Assembly (NCBI RefSeq): GCF_023887685.1
Contig: NZ_JAMWMR010000018.1
Coordinates: 62,001-126,000 of the forward strand
Length of the DNA stretch: 64,000 nucleotides
DNA from: Streptomyces macrolidinus
GTDB lineage: Bacteria; Actinomycetota; Actinomycetes; Streptomycetales; Streptomycetaceae
Reading direction: 5' to 3'
In this document: in pieces, positions 40,697 to 49,161 of the stretch
Position numbering within the stretch: position 1 is the stretch's first letter
Layout: the number at the start of each line of letters is the position of its first letter
Translations under genes and position numbers: made by a program
The notes under the pieces: generated by a model
What the model was told of the DNA's origin: nothing
Seen by the model: only the letters and a program-made list of their open reading frames with translations
Databases searched by the model: none

Positions 40697-40755
40697 GCGG
40701 CCCGCCGGGCTTCCGCTCCGCCTGGCGGAGTCACCGAGGACATGCCCCCACCCGC
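40697..40755 (+). repeat. Leader repeat, copy 2, upstream of the second nuclease-helicase gene
   Basis: Carries the same 25-base and 18-base blocks as 38532-38591, at 40697-40721 and 40738-40755. It lies between the stop of paralog 1 and the TTG start of paralog 2. Confidence 0.8.
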
Positions 40756-40787
40756 ACGGGTCCCTTCGTGCTGCCTGGGGGCATGCC

Positions 40788-42668
40788 TTGTTGTTCCGCG
40801 ACTCCGCCGCCGCGGTCGCCGCCGAGTGCCTCTCCGGCGCTCTCTTCTTCCGTCTGACGGAACAGTTCGTGCACGTGCACGGTCACAAGCCGAGTTCGTC
40901 CGAAGTCCGCTCGTGGGAGCGGAGCATCCCGGTCCTCGCGAGCGCGCTCAACGATGCGGGGCTCGGACAGGTGGAGATGCTGCTGGAATACGGGCTGCCG
41001 TTGAACAGCAAGCGCGCCGATGCCGTGCTCGCCGGCGTACACCCCGAGACCGGGCTGCCGTCGTACGTCGTCGTGGAGCTGAAGCAGTGGAGCAGCGCCG
41101 AGCCGGACGACGACGATCCGTCGCTGTGTCGCGTCGGTGCTTACACCCGGGCCGTGCTGAACCCTGTCGACCAGGTGCGCGGGTACTGCGAGTACCTCAT
41201 CTCCTTCAACGGAGCGTTGGCCGGGCACCCGGAGCGTGTCTGTGGTGCCGCGTACCTGCACAATGCCACCGAGTTCGGCGTCAGCGGGCTCTTCGAGGCC
41301 GAGCAGGACCAGTTCGGGCAGCTCTTCGTCGGTGCACGGCGCGGCCAGTTCATCGACTTTCTGCGTACGAGGCTGGGCACAGGGTCCGGCGCTTCGGCCG
41401 CGGACGAGCTCCTGAACGGGAAGATCGGTCCGTCCAAGCAGCTCATGGCGGTGGCGGCCCAAGAGGTGCGCGAACGTGAGCAGTTCGTGTTGCTGGACGA
41501 GCAGAAGATCGCGTTCCGCACGGTCCTCAACGCCGTTCGCCGCGCCAAGCAGTCCGACCACAAAGAGGTCGTGGTCGTCACCGGCGGGCCCGGCACCGGC
41601 AAAAGCGTCATCGCACTGTCGCTCCTCGGCGAGCTGTACCGGCAGAACACCTCCGCGCTGCACGCGACAGGCTCCAGCTCGTTCACGACGACGATGCGAA
41701 AGGTCGCGGGCGCTCGAAAGCGTGAAGTACGGGACCTCTTCAAGTACTTCAACAGTTTCATGACCGCCGAGCGCAATGGTCTCGACGTCCTGATCTGCGA
41801 CGAAGCTCACCGCATTCGGGAGACTTCGGCCAACCGCTACACGTCGGCATCGAACCGCACCGGCAAAGCCCAGGTCGAAGAACTCCTGGACGCGGCGCGC
41901 GTCCCGGTGTTTCTGCTGGACGAGCATCAGGTCGTTCGGCCCGGCGAGATGGGTACGGTCACGGAGATCGAGACGGCCGCCGCGAAGAAGGGGCTCCGCT
42001 GCCACGTGGTGCCGCTGGACAGCCAGTTCCGGTGCGGTGGCAGCGACGCGTATCTGCGGTGGGTGGTAAGGCTGTTGGGGCTCGAGCCGGGGGGCCCGGT
42101 GGTCTGGGAACCCGACGACAAGATGCGGCTCATGGTCGCGGACAGCCCGCAGGAGATGGAGGCGTTCCTCGACAACCGCCGCGCGCAGAATTACAGCGCG
42201 CGTATATCCGCGGGCTACTGCTGGAAGTGGACGAAGAAGGTCCCACCCGGGCAGGCGCTGCCCGCGGACGTCGTCGTCGGGGAGTGGGAACGCCCCTGGA
42301 ACGTCTTCGGCGACCGGGCTGTCGGAGGCGCGCCCCCGGCGGCCCTGTGGGCAACCGACCCGGCCGGTTTCGGTCAGGTGGGCTGCGTCTACACGGCGCA
42401 GGGCTTCGAGTACGACTGGAGTGGCGTCATCATCGGCCCCGACCTGGTGTGGCGGGGCGACCGGTGGGTCACCGACCGTACGGCGTCCAAGGATCCGGTC
42501 TTCAAGAAGTCGACTCCGGACGCGGATGTCGACCGGCTGATTCGCAACACGTACAAGGTGCTGTTGACGCGAGGAATGGTCGGCACGGTGGTGTACTCGA
42601 CCGACGCCGAGACACGCGAAAAGCTGAGAGAGCTGACCGGCGCGGCCTTGAGCCTCACTGCCGCGTGA
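40788..42668 (+). CDS. Nuclease-helicase fusion, DUF2075-type (paralog 2)
   Basis: A 626-aa protein from TTG 40788, with GGGGG seven bases upstream; the start aligns with the GTG of paralog 1. Nuclease-like core: RADAVL (Asp78) and VVELKQW (Glu97, Lys99). Helicase part: VVVTGGPGTGKSVIAL, LICDEAHRIRE, VFLLDEHQVVRPGEMG, CVYTAQGFEYDWSGVIIG and NTYKVLLTRGMVGTVVY. The residues shared with paralog 1 include the whole motor and the PD-(D/E)xK core, but the middle region differs, so the pair is an old duplication rather than a recent copy. Probably a defence gene. Confidence 0.78.
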   Translation: MLFRDSAAAVAAECLSGALFFRLTEQFVHVHGHKPSSSEVRSWERSIPVLASALNDAGLGQVEMLLEYGLPLNSKRADAVLAGVHPETGLPSYVVVELKQWSSAEPDDDDPSLCRVGAYTRAVLNPVDQVRGYCEYLISFNGALAGHPERVCGAAYLHNATEFGVSGLFEAEQDQFGQLFVGARRGQFIDFLRTRLGTGSGASAADELLNGKIGPSKQLMAVAAQEVREREQFVLLDEQKIAFRTVLNAVRRAKQSDHKEVVVVTGGPGTGKSVIALSLLGELYRQNTSALHATGSSSFTTTMRKVAGARKREVRDLFKYFNSFMTAERNGLDVLICDEAHRIRETSANRYTSASNRTGKAQVEELLDAARVPVFLLDEHQVVRPGEMGTVTEIETAAAKKGLRCHVVPLDSQFRCGGSDAYLRWVVRLLGLEPGGPVVWEPDDKMRLMVADSPQEMEAFLDNRRAQNYSARISAGYCWKWTKKVPPGQALPADVVVGEWERPWNVFGDRAVGGAPPAALWATDPAGFGQVGCVYTAQGFEYDWSGVIIGPDLVWRGDRWVTDRTASKDPVFKKSTPDADVDRLIRNTYKVLLTRGMVGTVVYSTDAETREKLRELTGAALSLTAA

Positions 42669-42765
42669 CCTGGTCCTGATCCGCAGCTCCGTGACGGCAC
42701 GGGGACTGGACGGGGATGCCGTGCGAGGGCGGTCGCGGGGTTGCGGCCGCCCTTCGGCGGCTCGG

Positions 42766-43857
42766 TCAGGTGGGCAGGAACAGTTCCCGGAACACCCGGT
42801 CCTGGGGGATCCCTTCCGCCGTCGCCACGTCCGTGACGGCCTCGATCAGGGCCGGTGGGCCGCATACGTAGATGTCCGGCGACTCCGTTCCGTCCAGGGT
42901 GCGCAGTGCGGCGGCGAGGCGTTCGGCCGGTGTGCCGACGGCGCCCTGCCAGCGGGTGCCCGGTCGGCGTACGCAGATCTCGTGGGTGAATCCCGGCAGC
43001 CCGGCGGCGATCTCCTGGAGCGGGGCCTCGCCGAAGACGTCGTCCTCCTCGTTCACGCCGAAGCAGAACCAGGCCTGCTGCGGCTCCTGCCATTCGGCCA
43101 TCTGCCGCGCCATGGACAGCAGCGGCGCCAGTCCCGTACCACCGGCGACGAACCAGCGGGGCCGCAGCCCGGTCTCGCGCAGCCCGAACGCGCCCTGCGG
43201 GCCGTGCACCGTCAGCCGGTCGCCCACCCGGGCCCGCTCGCGCAGGTACGAGGAGAACAGCCCGTCGGGCAGCAGCTTCACGTACAGCTCCAGGACGCCG
43301 TCCCAATTCCCGGTGTTGGCAAGGGAGTAGACGCGCCGTGCGCCCCCGCTGTCCGGCACCTCCACCTCGACGAACTGTCCCGCGTCGAACTGGAAGCCGC
43401 CGCCCTCCTCCTCGTCCGGCTCCAGCACCAGTTCCAGCCGGACGGTGTCGCGGGCGACGTGGTCAAGGGCGGTGAGCGTGCCCTCGCGGACCGGGATCGA
43501 GCCGTAGACGATGCGGGAGTCGCCGTAGGGCAGTTCGGCCGCCAGCGCCTCGCGCGGGAAGGTGCGGCAGAGCAGCACGCCGCCGTTCGCCCGCTCCCCG
43601 GGCGGCAGCGCCTGCGTACTGTGGGCGCCCAGGTCGTACGCACCGGAGACGACGGTGGCCCGGCAGGAGCCGCAGGTGCCCTGGCGGCACGCGGCGGGCA
43701 GCGCGGCGCCCCACTCCGCCGCCGCTTCGAGGACGCTCTGCCCCGGCGCGCACGGGAACTCCAGCCGCTGCCCGTCGACGGTGTGCAGCGTGACCGGGAC
43801 GGCCCCGTCCGCCGCCTCCCCGGCGCTCCCGGTACGGGGCTCGGTGGCCGACGTCAT
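42766..43857 (-). CDS. Ferredoxin-NAD(P)H reductase, partner of Hcp
   Basis: A 363-aa flavoprotein. N-terminal plant-type ferredoxin domain with Cys57, Cys62, Cys65 and Cys97 (CRQGTCGSC...LLCR) for a 2Fe-2S cluster, then an FAD domain (RRVYSLANTG, the RxYS motif) and an NAD(P) domain (FVAGGTGLAPLLSMAR, YVCGPPALIEAV). The 2Fe-2S domain at the N-terminus is the benzoate/methane monooxygenase reductase order, unlike enterobacterial Hcr where it is C-terminal. It overlaps the hcp stop (ATGA), so it most likely delivers electrons to Hcp. Confidence 0.87.
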   Translation of the reverse strand: MTSATEPRTGSAGEAADGAVPVTLHTVDGQRLEFPCAPGQSVLEAAAEWGAALPAACRQGTCGSCRATVVSGAYDLGAHSTQALPPGERANGGVLLCRTFPREALAAELPYGDSRIVYGSIPVREGTLTALDHVARDTVRLELVLEPDEEEGGGFQFDAGQFVEVEVPDSGGARRVYSLANTGNWDGVLELYVKLLPDGLFSSYLRERARVGDRLTVHGPQGAFGLRETGLRPRWFVAGGTGLAPLLSMARQMAEWQEPQQAWFCFGVNEEDDVFGEAPLQEIAAGLPGFTHEICVRRPGTRWQGAVGTPAERLAAALRTLDGTESPDIYVCGPPALIEAVTDVATAEGIPQDRVFRELFLPT

Positions 43858-45524
43858 GACGCGGACCTCTCCAGCGCCGCCGCGACATCGATGGCCGGGT
43901 CGCCGATGGTGCGCAGCCCGAACGTGTCGACGAGCGCCGCCACCAGCCCCGGCGTGAGGTAGACGGGCAGTGACGGACCCAGGTGGATGTTGCGGAATCC
44001 GAGCGCCAGCAGGCTCAGCAGCACGGCCACCGCCTTCTGCTCGGTCCAGGACAGGGCGAGCGTCAGCGGCAGTTCGTCGAGGCCGCACTCGAACGCGCCG
44101 GCCAACGCCTGGGCGATCTTGACGGCGGAGAAGGCGTCGTTGCACTGGCCGAGGTCCAGCAGCCGGGGAATCCCGTCGATCTCGCCGAAGTCATGCCCGT
44201 TGAAACGGTACTTGGCGCAGCCGAGCGTCATCACCACCGAGTCGTCCGGCGCCCCCAGCGCGAAGTCCCGGTAGTACTCGCGGCCGACGGTGGGGCCGTC
44301 GCAGCCGCCGACGAGGAAGAAGTGCCGGATGGCACCCTGTCGTACGGCGTCGGTGACCTTGTCCGCGACGGAGAGCAGCGCGTCGCGCCCGAACCCGACC
44401 GTGATGAACCGCTCCTCCGGCTCGTCCGCGCGGAAGCCGGGCATGGCCTGCGCGGCCTTGATCAGGGCGGAGAAGTCGCGGTCCGCCAGGTGCCGCACCC
44501 CCGGCCAGCCCACGGGCCCGGTCGTGAAGATCCGTCGGCGGTACGCGGGGTACGGCTCGATGATGCAGTTCGACGTCATCAGGATCGGGCCGGGGAACTT
44601 CGTGAACTCCCGCTGCTGGTCCTGCCAGGCCCCGCCGTAGTTGCCGACCAGGTGCGGGTACGCCTTGAGGAGCGGGTAGGCATGCGCGGGCAACATCTCG
44701 CCGTGCGTGTAGACGTTGACGCCCGTGTCCTTCGTCTGCTCCAACAGCGCGGCCAGGTCCCGCAGATCGTGCCCGCTGACCAGGATCGCCTTGCCCGCCA
44801 CCGGAGTTGTCCGTACGGCCGTCGGCTGCTGAGGGCCGAACGTGCCGGTGTTGGCGGCGTCGAGCATCTCCATGACCGTCAGGTTGAGCCGCCCGAGCCC
44901 GACCGCGCGCGCGAGCAACTCCTCGGTCTCCGTGGGCTGTTCGGCCAGGTAGGCCAGCGCCTCCTCGACCCCGGCGGACACGTCGTCGTTCTGCTGCCCG
45001 AGCACGTGGGCGTGGTAGGAGTACGCACAGATGCCCTTGATCGCGTACAGGTGCAGCGAGCGCAGCCCGACGACATCGGGGCCGACCGCGCCGAGCCCCG
45101 CGTCCACCCGGTACGAGGGCGCCTGCCGCAGCAGCCCGTCCAGGTCGGCGGCGGGCTCCCACCGCGCAGGGCCGGTGAGTTGCTCGGGCTGCTGACCGCG
45201 GGCACGCGCGGCGTCCTCGTAACGGGCCCGCACCCGGTCCCGTACGGCCGCGGCCTGCTGGATCAGGGCGACGAAGCGGGTGGGGTTGAAGTTGACGTTG
45301 GTCAGGGTGGTGAAGACCGCGTAGAGGATGAAGGGCGCCGCCTCTTCGTCGGGAGCGCCCAGGGCGCGGGCCCGCGTCGCGTACTGGGCGATGCCCTTCA
45401 CCGCGTGGATCAGTACGTCCTGGAGGTCGGCGGTGGCGGGATCCTTGCCGCAGTTGCCCAGCGGGCCCGCGCAGCCGAGCATCTCACCGGTACGGTCGGC
45501 CTGTTCGCACTGATAGCAGAACAT
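43854..45524 (-). CDS. hcp: Hybrid-cluster protein (hydroxylamine/NO reductase)
   Basis: A 556-aa Hcp. N-terminal cysteines Cys3, Cys6, Cys18 and Cys25 (FCYQCEQ, LGCAGPLGNC) hold the cubane cluster. Hybrid-cluster ligands are visible in VSGHDLRDL, THGEMLPAH, TSNCIIEP, LGCAKYRFN, DLGQCNDAFSA and LSWTEQKA. Hcp proteins reduce hydroxylamine in vitro and nitric oxide in vivo, protecting against nitrosative stress in low oxygen. The promoter carries an FNR-type site and the next gene upstream is a Crp/Fnr regulator. Full length, no lesion. Confidence 0.95.
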   Translation of the reverse strand: MFCYQCEQADRTGEMLGCAGPLGNCGKDPATADLQDVLIHAVKGIAQYATRARALGAPDEEAAPFILYAVFTTLTNVNFNPTRFVALIQQAAAVRDRVRARYEDAARARGQQPEQLTGPARWEPAADLDGLLRQAPSYRVDAGLGAVGPDVVGLRSLHLYAIKGICAYSYHAHVLGQQNDDVSAGVEEALAYLAEQPTETEELLARAVGLGRLNLTVMEMLDAANTGTFGPQQPTAVRTTPVAGKAILVSGHDLRDLAALLEQTKDTGVNVYTHGEMLPAHAYPLLKAYPHLVGNYGGAWQDQQREFTKFPGPILMTSNCIIEPYPAYRRRIFTTGPVGWPGVRHLADRDFSALIKAAQAMPGFRADEPEERFITVGFGRDALLSVADKVTDAVRQGAIRHFFLVGGCDGPTVGREYYRDFALGAPDDSVVMTLGCAKYRFNGHDFGEIDGIPRLLDLGQCNDAFSAVKIAQALAGAFECGLDELPLTLALSWTEQKAVAVLLSLLALGFRNIHLGPSLPVYLTPGLVAALVDTFGLRTIGDPAIDVAAALERSAS

Positions 45525-45563
45525 CCATGCTCCTTGGCAATGAGTGGTGTCCCCGTGGAGCCG

Positions 45564-45605
45564 ACGCTAGGCCGATGCCACCGCCGTCTCCTTGACGCAG
45601 ATCAA
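45564..45605 (-). promoter_or_regulatory. FNR/DNR-type operator and class II promoter of hcp
   Basis: TTGACGCAGATCAA (45592-45605) is the TTGAY-N4-RTCAA box. On the minus strand TAGCGT (45569-45564) is positioned as a -10 so that the box centre lies near -41.5 from the predicted start, the classic class II position. The hcp ATG is about 33 bases beyond that start. Confidence 0.75.
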
Positions 45606-45652
45606 GGAGGGAGCAAGGTGTGCTGTGGCGTCGATCACCGCCATCACCTCCA

Positions 45653-46363
45653 TCACCGCCATGCCAGCTTGTCCCGCAGGGCGGTCGTGTCATGGAGCAC
45701 GATGCACCGGCCCCGCACGCTGATCAGGCTCTGGGCCGACAGTCCGTGCAGGACGCGGGAGAACGTCTCCGGGGTGAGGTTCAGCCGCGAGGCGAGGATC
45801 TGCTTCGACACGGGCAGCCGCACATGGTCCCGGCCCTCCTTGTCGGTGGTGGCGTCGTCGGTGGTGGCGTTGTGCAGCAGGAACCCGATGACCCGCTGCT
45901 CACCCGTCCGCAGCGAGTAGGACTCCACGTCCCGTACGAGTCGGCGCAGCCGCACCGCCATGTTGCCGAGCATCCGGCGGGCGAACGACGGGTCCCGGTC
46001 GAGCAGTTCGAGCATCGCCCGACTGGCGACCGCCAGCATCTCCGTACCGACCAGCGCCGTCGCGGTGACGGGATAGGTGCTGCCGTCGAAGACCACCGCT
46101 TCCCCGAAGCTCTCCCCCGCCGACACGATCTCCACGACCTTCTCCGACCCGTCGCCCGTGGACACCGAGAGCTGCATCTGCCCGCCCAGGACGAAGAAGA
46201 AGCCCCGCACGGGATCGCCCTGATGAAAGAGCACCCGCCCGCGCGCCAGCGTCACGGAGGAGCACCCGGCCGAGATCACCCCGAGCTGCTCGGAGGTGAG
46301 CCCGGCGAACAACGGCAACCGGGACAGCAGCTCCCGCGCATCCACTCCGGCCCGCGGCGACAT
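45653..46363 (-). CDS. Crp/Fnr-family regulator
   Basis: A 236-aa protein: N-terminal cyclic-nucleotide-like beta-barrel (LFAGLTSEQLGVISAGC, LFHQGDPVRGFFFVLGGQMQLSV, SAGESFGEAVVFDGSTYPVTATAL), dimer helix and C-terminal winged helix (LPVSKQILASRLNLTPETFSRVLHGLSAQSLI). The recognition helix ETFSRVL matches FNR/DNR proteins that bind TTGAY-N4-RTCAA. There is no N-terminal cysteine cluster, so it is not an iron-sulfur FNR; a DNR/NnrR-like heme or NO sensor is more likely. GGAGGGTAC precedes ATG 46363. Likely activator of hcp. Confidence 0.88.
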   Translation of the reverse strand: MSPRAGVDARELLSRLPLFAGLTSEQLGVISAGCSSVTLARGRVLFHQGDPVRGFFFVLGGQMQLSVSTGDGSEKVVEIVSAGESFGEAVVFDGSTYPVTATALVGTEMLAVASRAMLELLDRDPSFARRMLGNMAVRLRRLVRDVESYSLRTGEQRVIGFLLHNATTDDATTDKEGRDHVRLPVSKQILASRLNLTPETFSRVLHGLSAQSLISVRGRCIVLHDTTALRDKLAWR

Positions 46364-46513
46364 GTACCCTCCAGCGCCCCATGCCCGGATACCCCAGGCC
46401 TTCCAGCCACACCCGCACCGACGCTACTGCGGGACCACACCCCGGCCGGAAGGGCCATTGGTCCCGGGTATGCGAACGGGCCGCCTGTTGACGTGCGTTG
46501 GGCCGGACGGCCG

Positions 46514-46589
46514 CTCACGGGCGTCCCGCGGACTCACGGGTGCCCTGCGGACTCACGGGCGTCCCGCGGACTCACGGGTGTCCCGCGGG
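46514..46589. repeat. Four 19-bp tandem repeats spanning the SNF2 stop
   Basis: Units CTCACGGGCGTCCCGCGGA, CTCACGGGTGCCCTGCGGA, CTCACGGGCGTCCCGCGGA and CTCACGGGTGTCCCGCGGG start at 46514, 46533, 46552 and 46571. The last unit contains the SNF2 stop (46572-46574); each copy repeats the terminal Gly-His/Arg-Pro-stop codons. Confidence 0.85.
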
Positions 46590-48776
46590 CTCGTCGCGGA
46601 CCGCTGCCAGCCGCTCGCGGACCGCTGCCAGCCGCGCCTGCTCCTCCTCGACGATCTGGCGGGCCATCACCGTGTCCGAGACGTCGACCGCGTCCGGCGT
46701 GGACTCGGCGACCGCGCTGCGGCGTGCGTACGCGTCGAACAGGCGGGTCTTGTTCTTCAGCATCTCCACCATCCGCTCGTCCACCCCGCGGGTGGTGAGC
46801 AGCCGGTGCACCCGGACCGAACGCACCTGCCCCATGCGATGGGCCCGCGCCACCGCCTGGTGCTCGATGGTCGGTTTGATCTGCGGCTCACAGATGATCA
46901 CGACCGACGCGGCCTGCATGTTGAGCCCCACCCCCGCCGCCTCGATCTGCGCCACCAGCACCGCATGACCCGGCACGGCGGCGAACTCGTCCACCAACTG
47001 CTGACGGCGCGCGGGCGGCACGCTTCCCGAGATCGGACCGAACACCGGACCGCCACCCTTGCTCCGCGCGGCGTCCAGCGTGTCCTTCACCGCCCCGAGG
47101 ACGTCCCTGAAGGCGGAGAACACCACCACCTTCAGCCCGTTCTCGGCGGCGTCCTCGACGATCTCGCGCAGCCGGTTCAGCTTGGCCGACTTCTCGGGAC
47201 GGGCGTACGCGGCTCTGCGCATCGCCATGAAATTGCCGGCGCCCACGGCCTCGCGGTAAGCCTCTTCGTCCGACGGGCTGAACTCGTCCCACTCGTCCGT
47301 CTGCTGGAGCGCGGGCAGTTCGGTCAGGACGTCCTGCTGGTTGCGGCGCAGATAGACCGGGGCGACAGCCTTCCGGAAGGCCTTGGAACCGGCCACTCCG
47401 TCACGGTCACCGATGGCCTCCGCCAGATGCGGCTGGAGAATCTGCACGAGGCTGCGGAACTCGGCGACTCGGTTCTCCATGGGAGTGCCCGTCATGAAGA
47501 GAACGCGTTCGCATCGCCCGGACCATTCCGTCACGGCCCGGGAGCGACGCGTCTTCGGGTTCTTCACGTAGTGCGCCTCGTCCACGACCAGCATCCCCAG
47601 CTCGCCGCCTCCGGGCACCGGGAAGCCGCGCAGGGCGTCGAAGGTGGTCACCCCTACGCCGCCCCTGCCCTTCCAGTCCGCGAACGCTTCCTGTCTGTCG
47701 GGGCCGTGAAGAGGCATCACGCGCAGCTTGCTGCGGGCCTCGATCTCGCGTGTCCAGTTGATCAGGACGCTGGCCGGGCAGACGACCATGAAGTGGCTCT
47801 GCCCCTCGGCGGCGAGATGGGCCAGGGCGGCGATGGCCTGGATGGTCTTTCCGAGCCCCATCTCGTCGCCGAGCATCGCCTTGCGTTGCGCCAGGACGAA
47901 GCGCGCCCCGAAGGCTTGATAACCGCGTAGCGACACCCGCCGGTGCGTGTCGTCGAGCTTCTGGTCACGGACCCGCTCGGCGACGTCGTCGGGCAGGAAC
48001 CCCTCGACGGCGGCCGTGTCCGGTCTGCGGCCGGAGATCTCCGCGAGCAGGCTGTAGTAGTCGGCGGAACGCAGCTCGAAATCGACCCAGGCCGCGGCCT
48101 CGGTCGAGGTACCGCGCAGCAGGTCCACCGAGGCCTGCGCGAGCAGCTCCGGCACACCGCCCCGCGCCGCTTCCTCGGTCAGCCCGCGGAGCTCCGCGAC
48201 AGCCTCCAGCGCCCGAGTTCGTCTGGCCTTCCCCGCCAGCAGCATCCGCAGCCGCCCGGCGGCCGGCTTGGCTTCGGCGAGCAGCGGACCGAGCCGCGCC
48301 GAGAGGGCCGCGGCCGTGTCGACGGCTCGCCGCGCGTCGAGGCCCGCTTCCACCAGCACCTGCAGGGCCATGACGAGTGAGGTGGTGCGCGGCTCCGGCC
48401 GATCCACGTCGATGTGGACGGCGACGGCCTCCCGAACGGCATCGGCTATCTGACGTGCCGCCGCGATGACCTGATCGGCGGTCCGCTCCCCCACCCCGGG
48501 AATCTGCCGCAACCGGTAGGGACCGGCATCGAGCACCTGCCGAACCGACCGCAGCCCGCTCCGCTCGACTTCCCCGAGCCTCAGCCGCCCCTCGGTGACC
48601 TCCTTCAACCGGGTCACCGGGATGGCGTCCAGCGCCTGTTCCACCGCCGTGTCGCAGATCGGCTTCAGCGCCGCCCGAACCGCCTCGACCGCCCGCCCGT
48701 GGTCGTCGGCCACCGCCTGCGCCGCCGCGTACAGCCGCCCTCCCGCGGCAACCGCCTCCCGCTCACCGCGCCCCAT
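46572..48776 (-). CDS. SWI2/SNF2-family DNA-dependent ATPase
   Basis: A 734-aa protein. The N-terminal third contains a helix-hairpin-helix (LRQIPGVGERTADQVIAAA) and helical bundles. The motor begins near residue 290: LRGYQAFGARFVLAQRKAMLGDEMGLGKTIQ (motif I), VDEAHYVKNP (DEAH), FMTGTPMENR (motif III), then helicase C with VVVFSAFRDVL, AQIEAAGVGLNMQAASVVI and EHQAVARAHRMGQVRSVRVHRLL (motif VI). The C-terminus ends in two copies of RLAAVRE/D encoded by a 21-bp DNA repeat. SNF2 enzymes remodel protein-DNA complexes; some occur in defence systems, but no partner gene is adjacent here. Confidence 0.9.
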   Translation of the reverse strand: MGRGEREAVAAGGRLYAAAQAVADDHGRAVEAVRAALKPICDTAVEQALDAIPVTRLKEVTEGRLRLGEVERSGLRSVRQVLDAGPYRLRQIPGVGERTADQVIAAARQIADAVREAVAVHIDVDRPEPRTTSLVMALQVLVEAGLDARRAVDTAAALSARLGPLLAEAKPAAGRLRMLLAGKARRTRALEAVAELRGLTEEAARGGVPELLAQASVDLLRGTSTEAAAWVDFELRSADYYSLLAEISGRRPDTAAVEGFLPDDVAERVRDQKLDDTHRRVSLRGYQAFGARFVLAQRKAMLGDEMGLGKTIQAIAALAHLAAEGQSHFMVVCPASVLINWTREIEARSKLRVMPLHGPDRQEAFADWKGRGGVGVTTFDALRGFPVPGGGELGMLVVDEAHYVKNPKTRRSRAVTEWSGRCERVLFMTGTPMENRVAEFRSLVQILQPHLAEAIGDRDGVAGSKAFRKAVAPVYLRRNQQDVLTELPALQQTDEWDEFSPSDEEAYREAVGAGNFMAMRRAAYARPEKSAKLNRLREIVEDAAENGLKVVVFSAFRDVLGAVKDTLDAARSKGGGPVFGPISGSVPPARRQQLVDEFAAVPGHAVLVAQIEAAGVGLNMQAASVVIICEPQIKPTIEHQAVARAHRMGQVRSVRVHRLLTTRGVDERMVEMLKNKTRLFDAYARRSAVAESTPDAVDVSDTVMARQIVEEEQARLAAVRERLAAVRDEPAGHP

Positions 48777-49161
48777 CCCGCCCCGGCCCCTCTCGCCACG
48801 TCAAGCTGTATCAAGTTCTGTGGACCGCCGCGGACAGTACAACGGCCTGACCCGCTTGCTCGCAGGTCAGGCCGATTGCCCACGTCCGATCAGACGTTGA
48901 AGCGGAATGTCTACTGCAGATCTCCCGCCTGCGAAGATATCGCTTCCCCAGGAGTCATCCCAGCACGATCCCAGCACGGGTTCCATCTCGGCTGCTCCAG
49001 CGCGTCGAGGCGCGGATCGGAGCCGATGGAGTGTCGACTCGGACCTCAACAGCCAGAGCCCGACAGCTGCGCCGCCCTCGCCGAAAAGGCCAAGGTCTGA
49101 CCATTCCCAAGGGTTACGCTGAATCTCTTGGTTCACGGGACGACGAAGGGGCGGAACCTCC
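48777..49161. other. 385-bp intergenic region between divergent SNF2 and AIPR genes
   Basis: I see no gene I can support. Short frames exist on both strands but lack ribosome sites and family features. Base composition drops from the middle onward toward the AIPR gene, so the left border of the imported segment may lie here. Confidence 0.5.

Noticed and set aside
46572..48776. DISARM- or other SNF2-containing multigene defence system
   Set aside because: No methyltransferase, DUF1998 or PLD partner lies next to the SNF2 gene; it stands alone between a regulator and a divergent AIPR gene.
48867..49136. An 89-codon minus-strand frame between the SNF2 and AIPR genes
   Set aside because: No ribosome site, no recognisable features, atypical composition; treated as non-coding.
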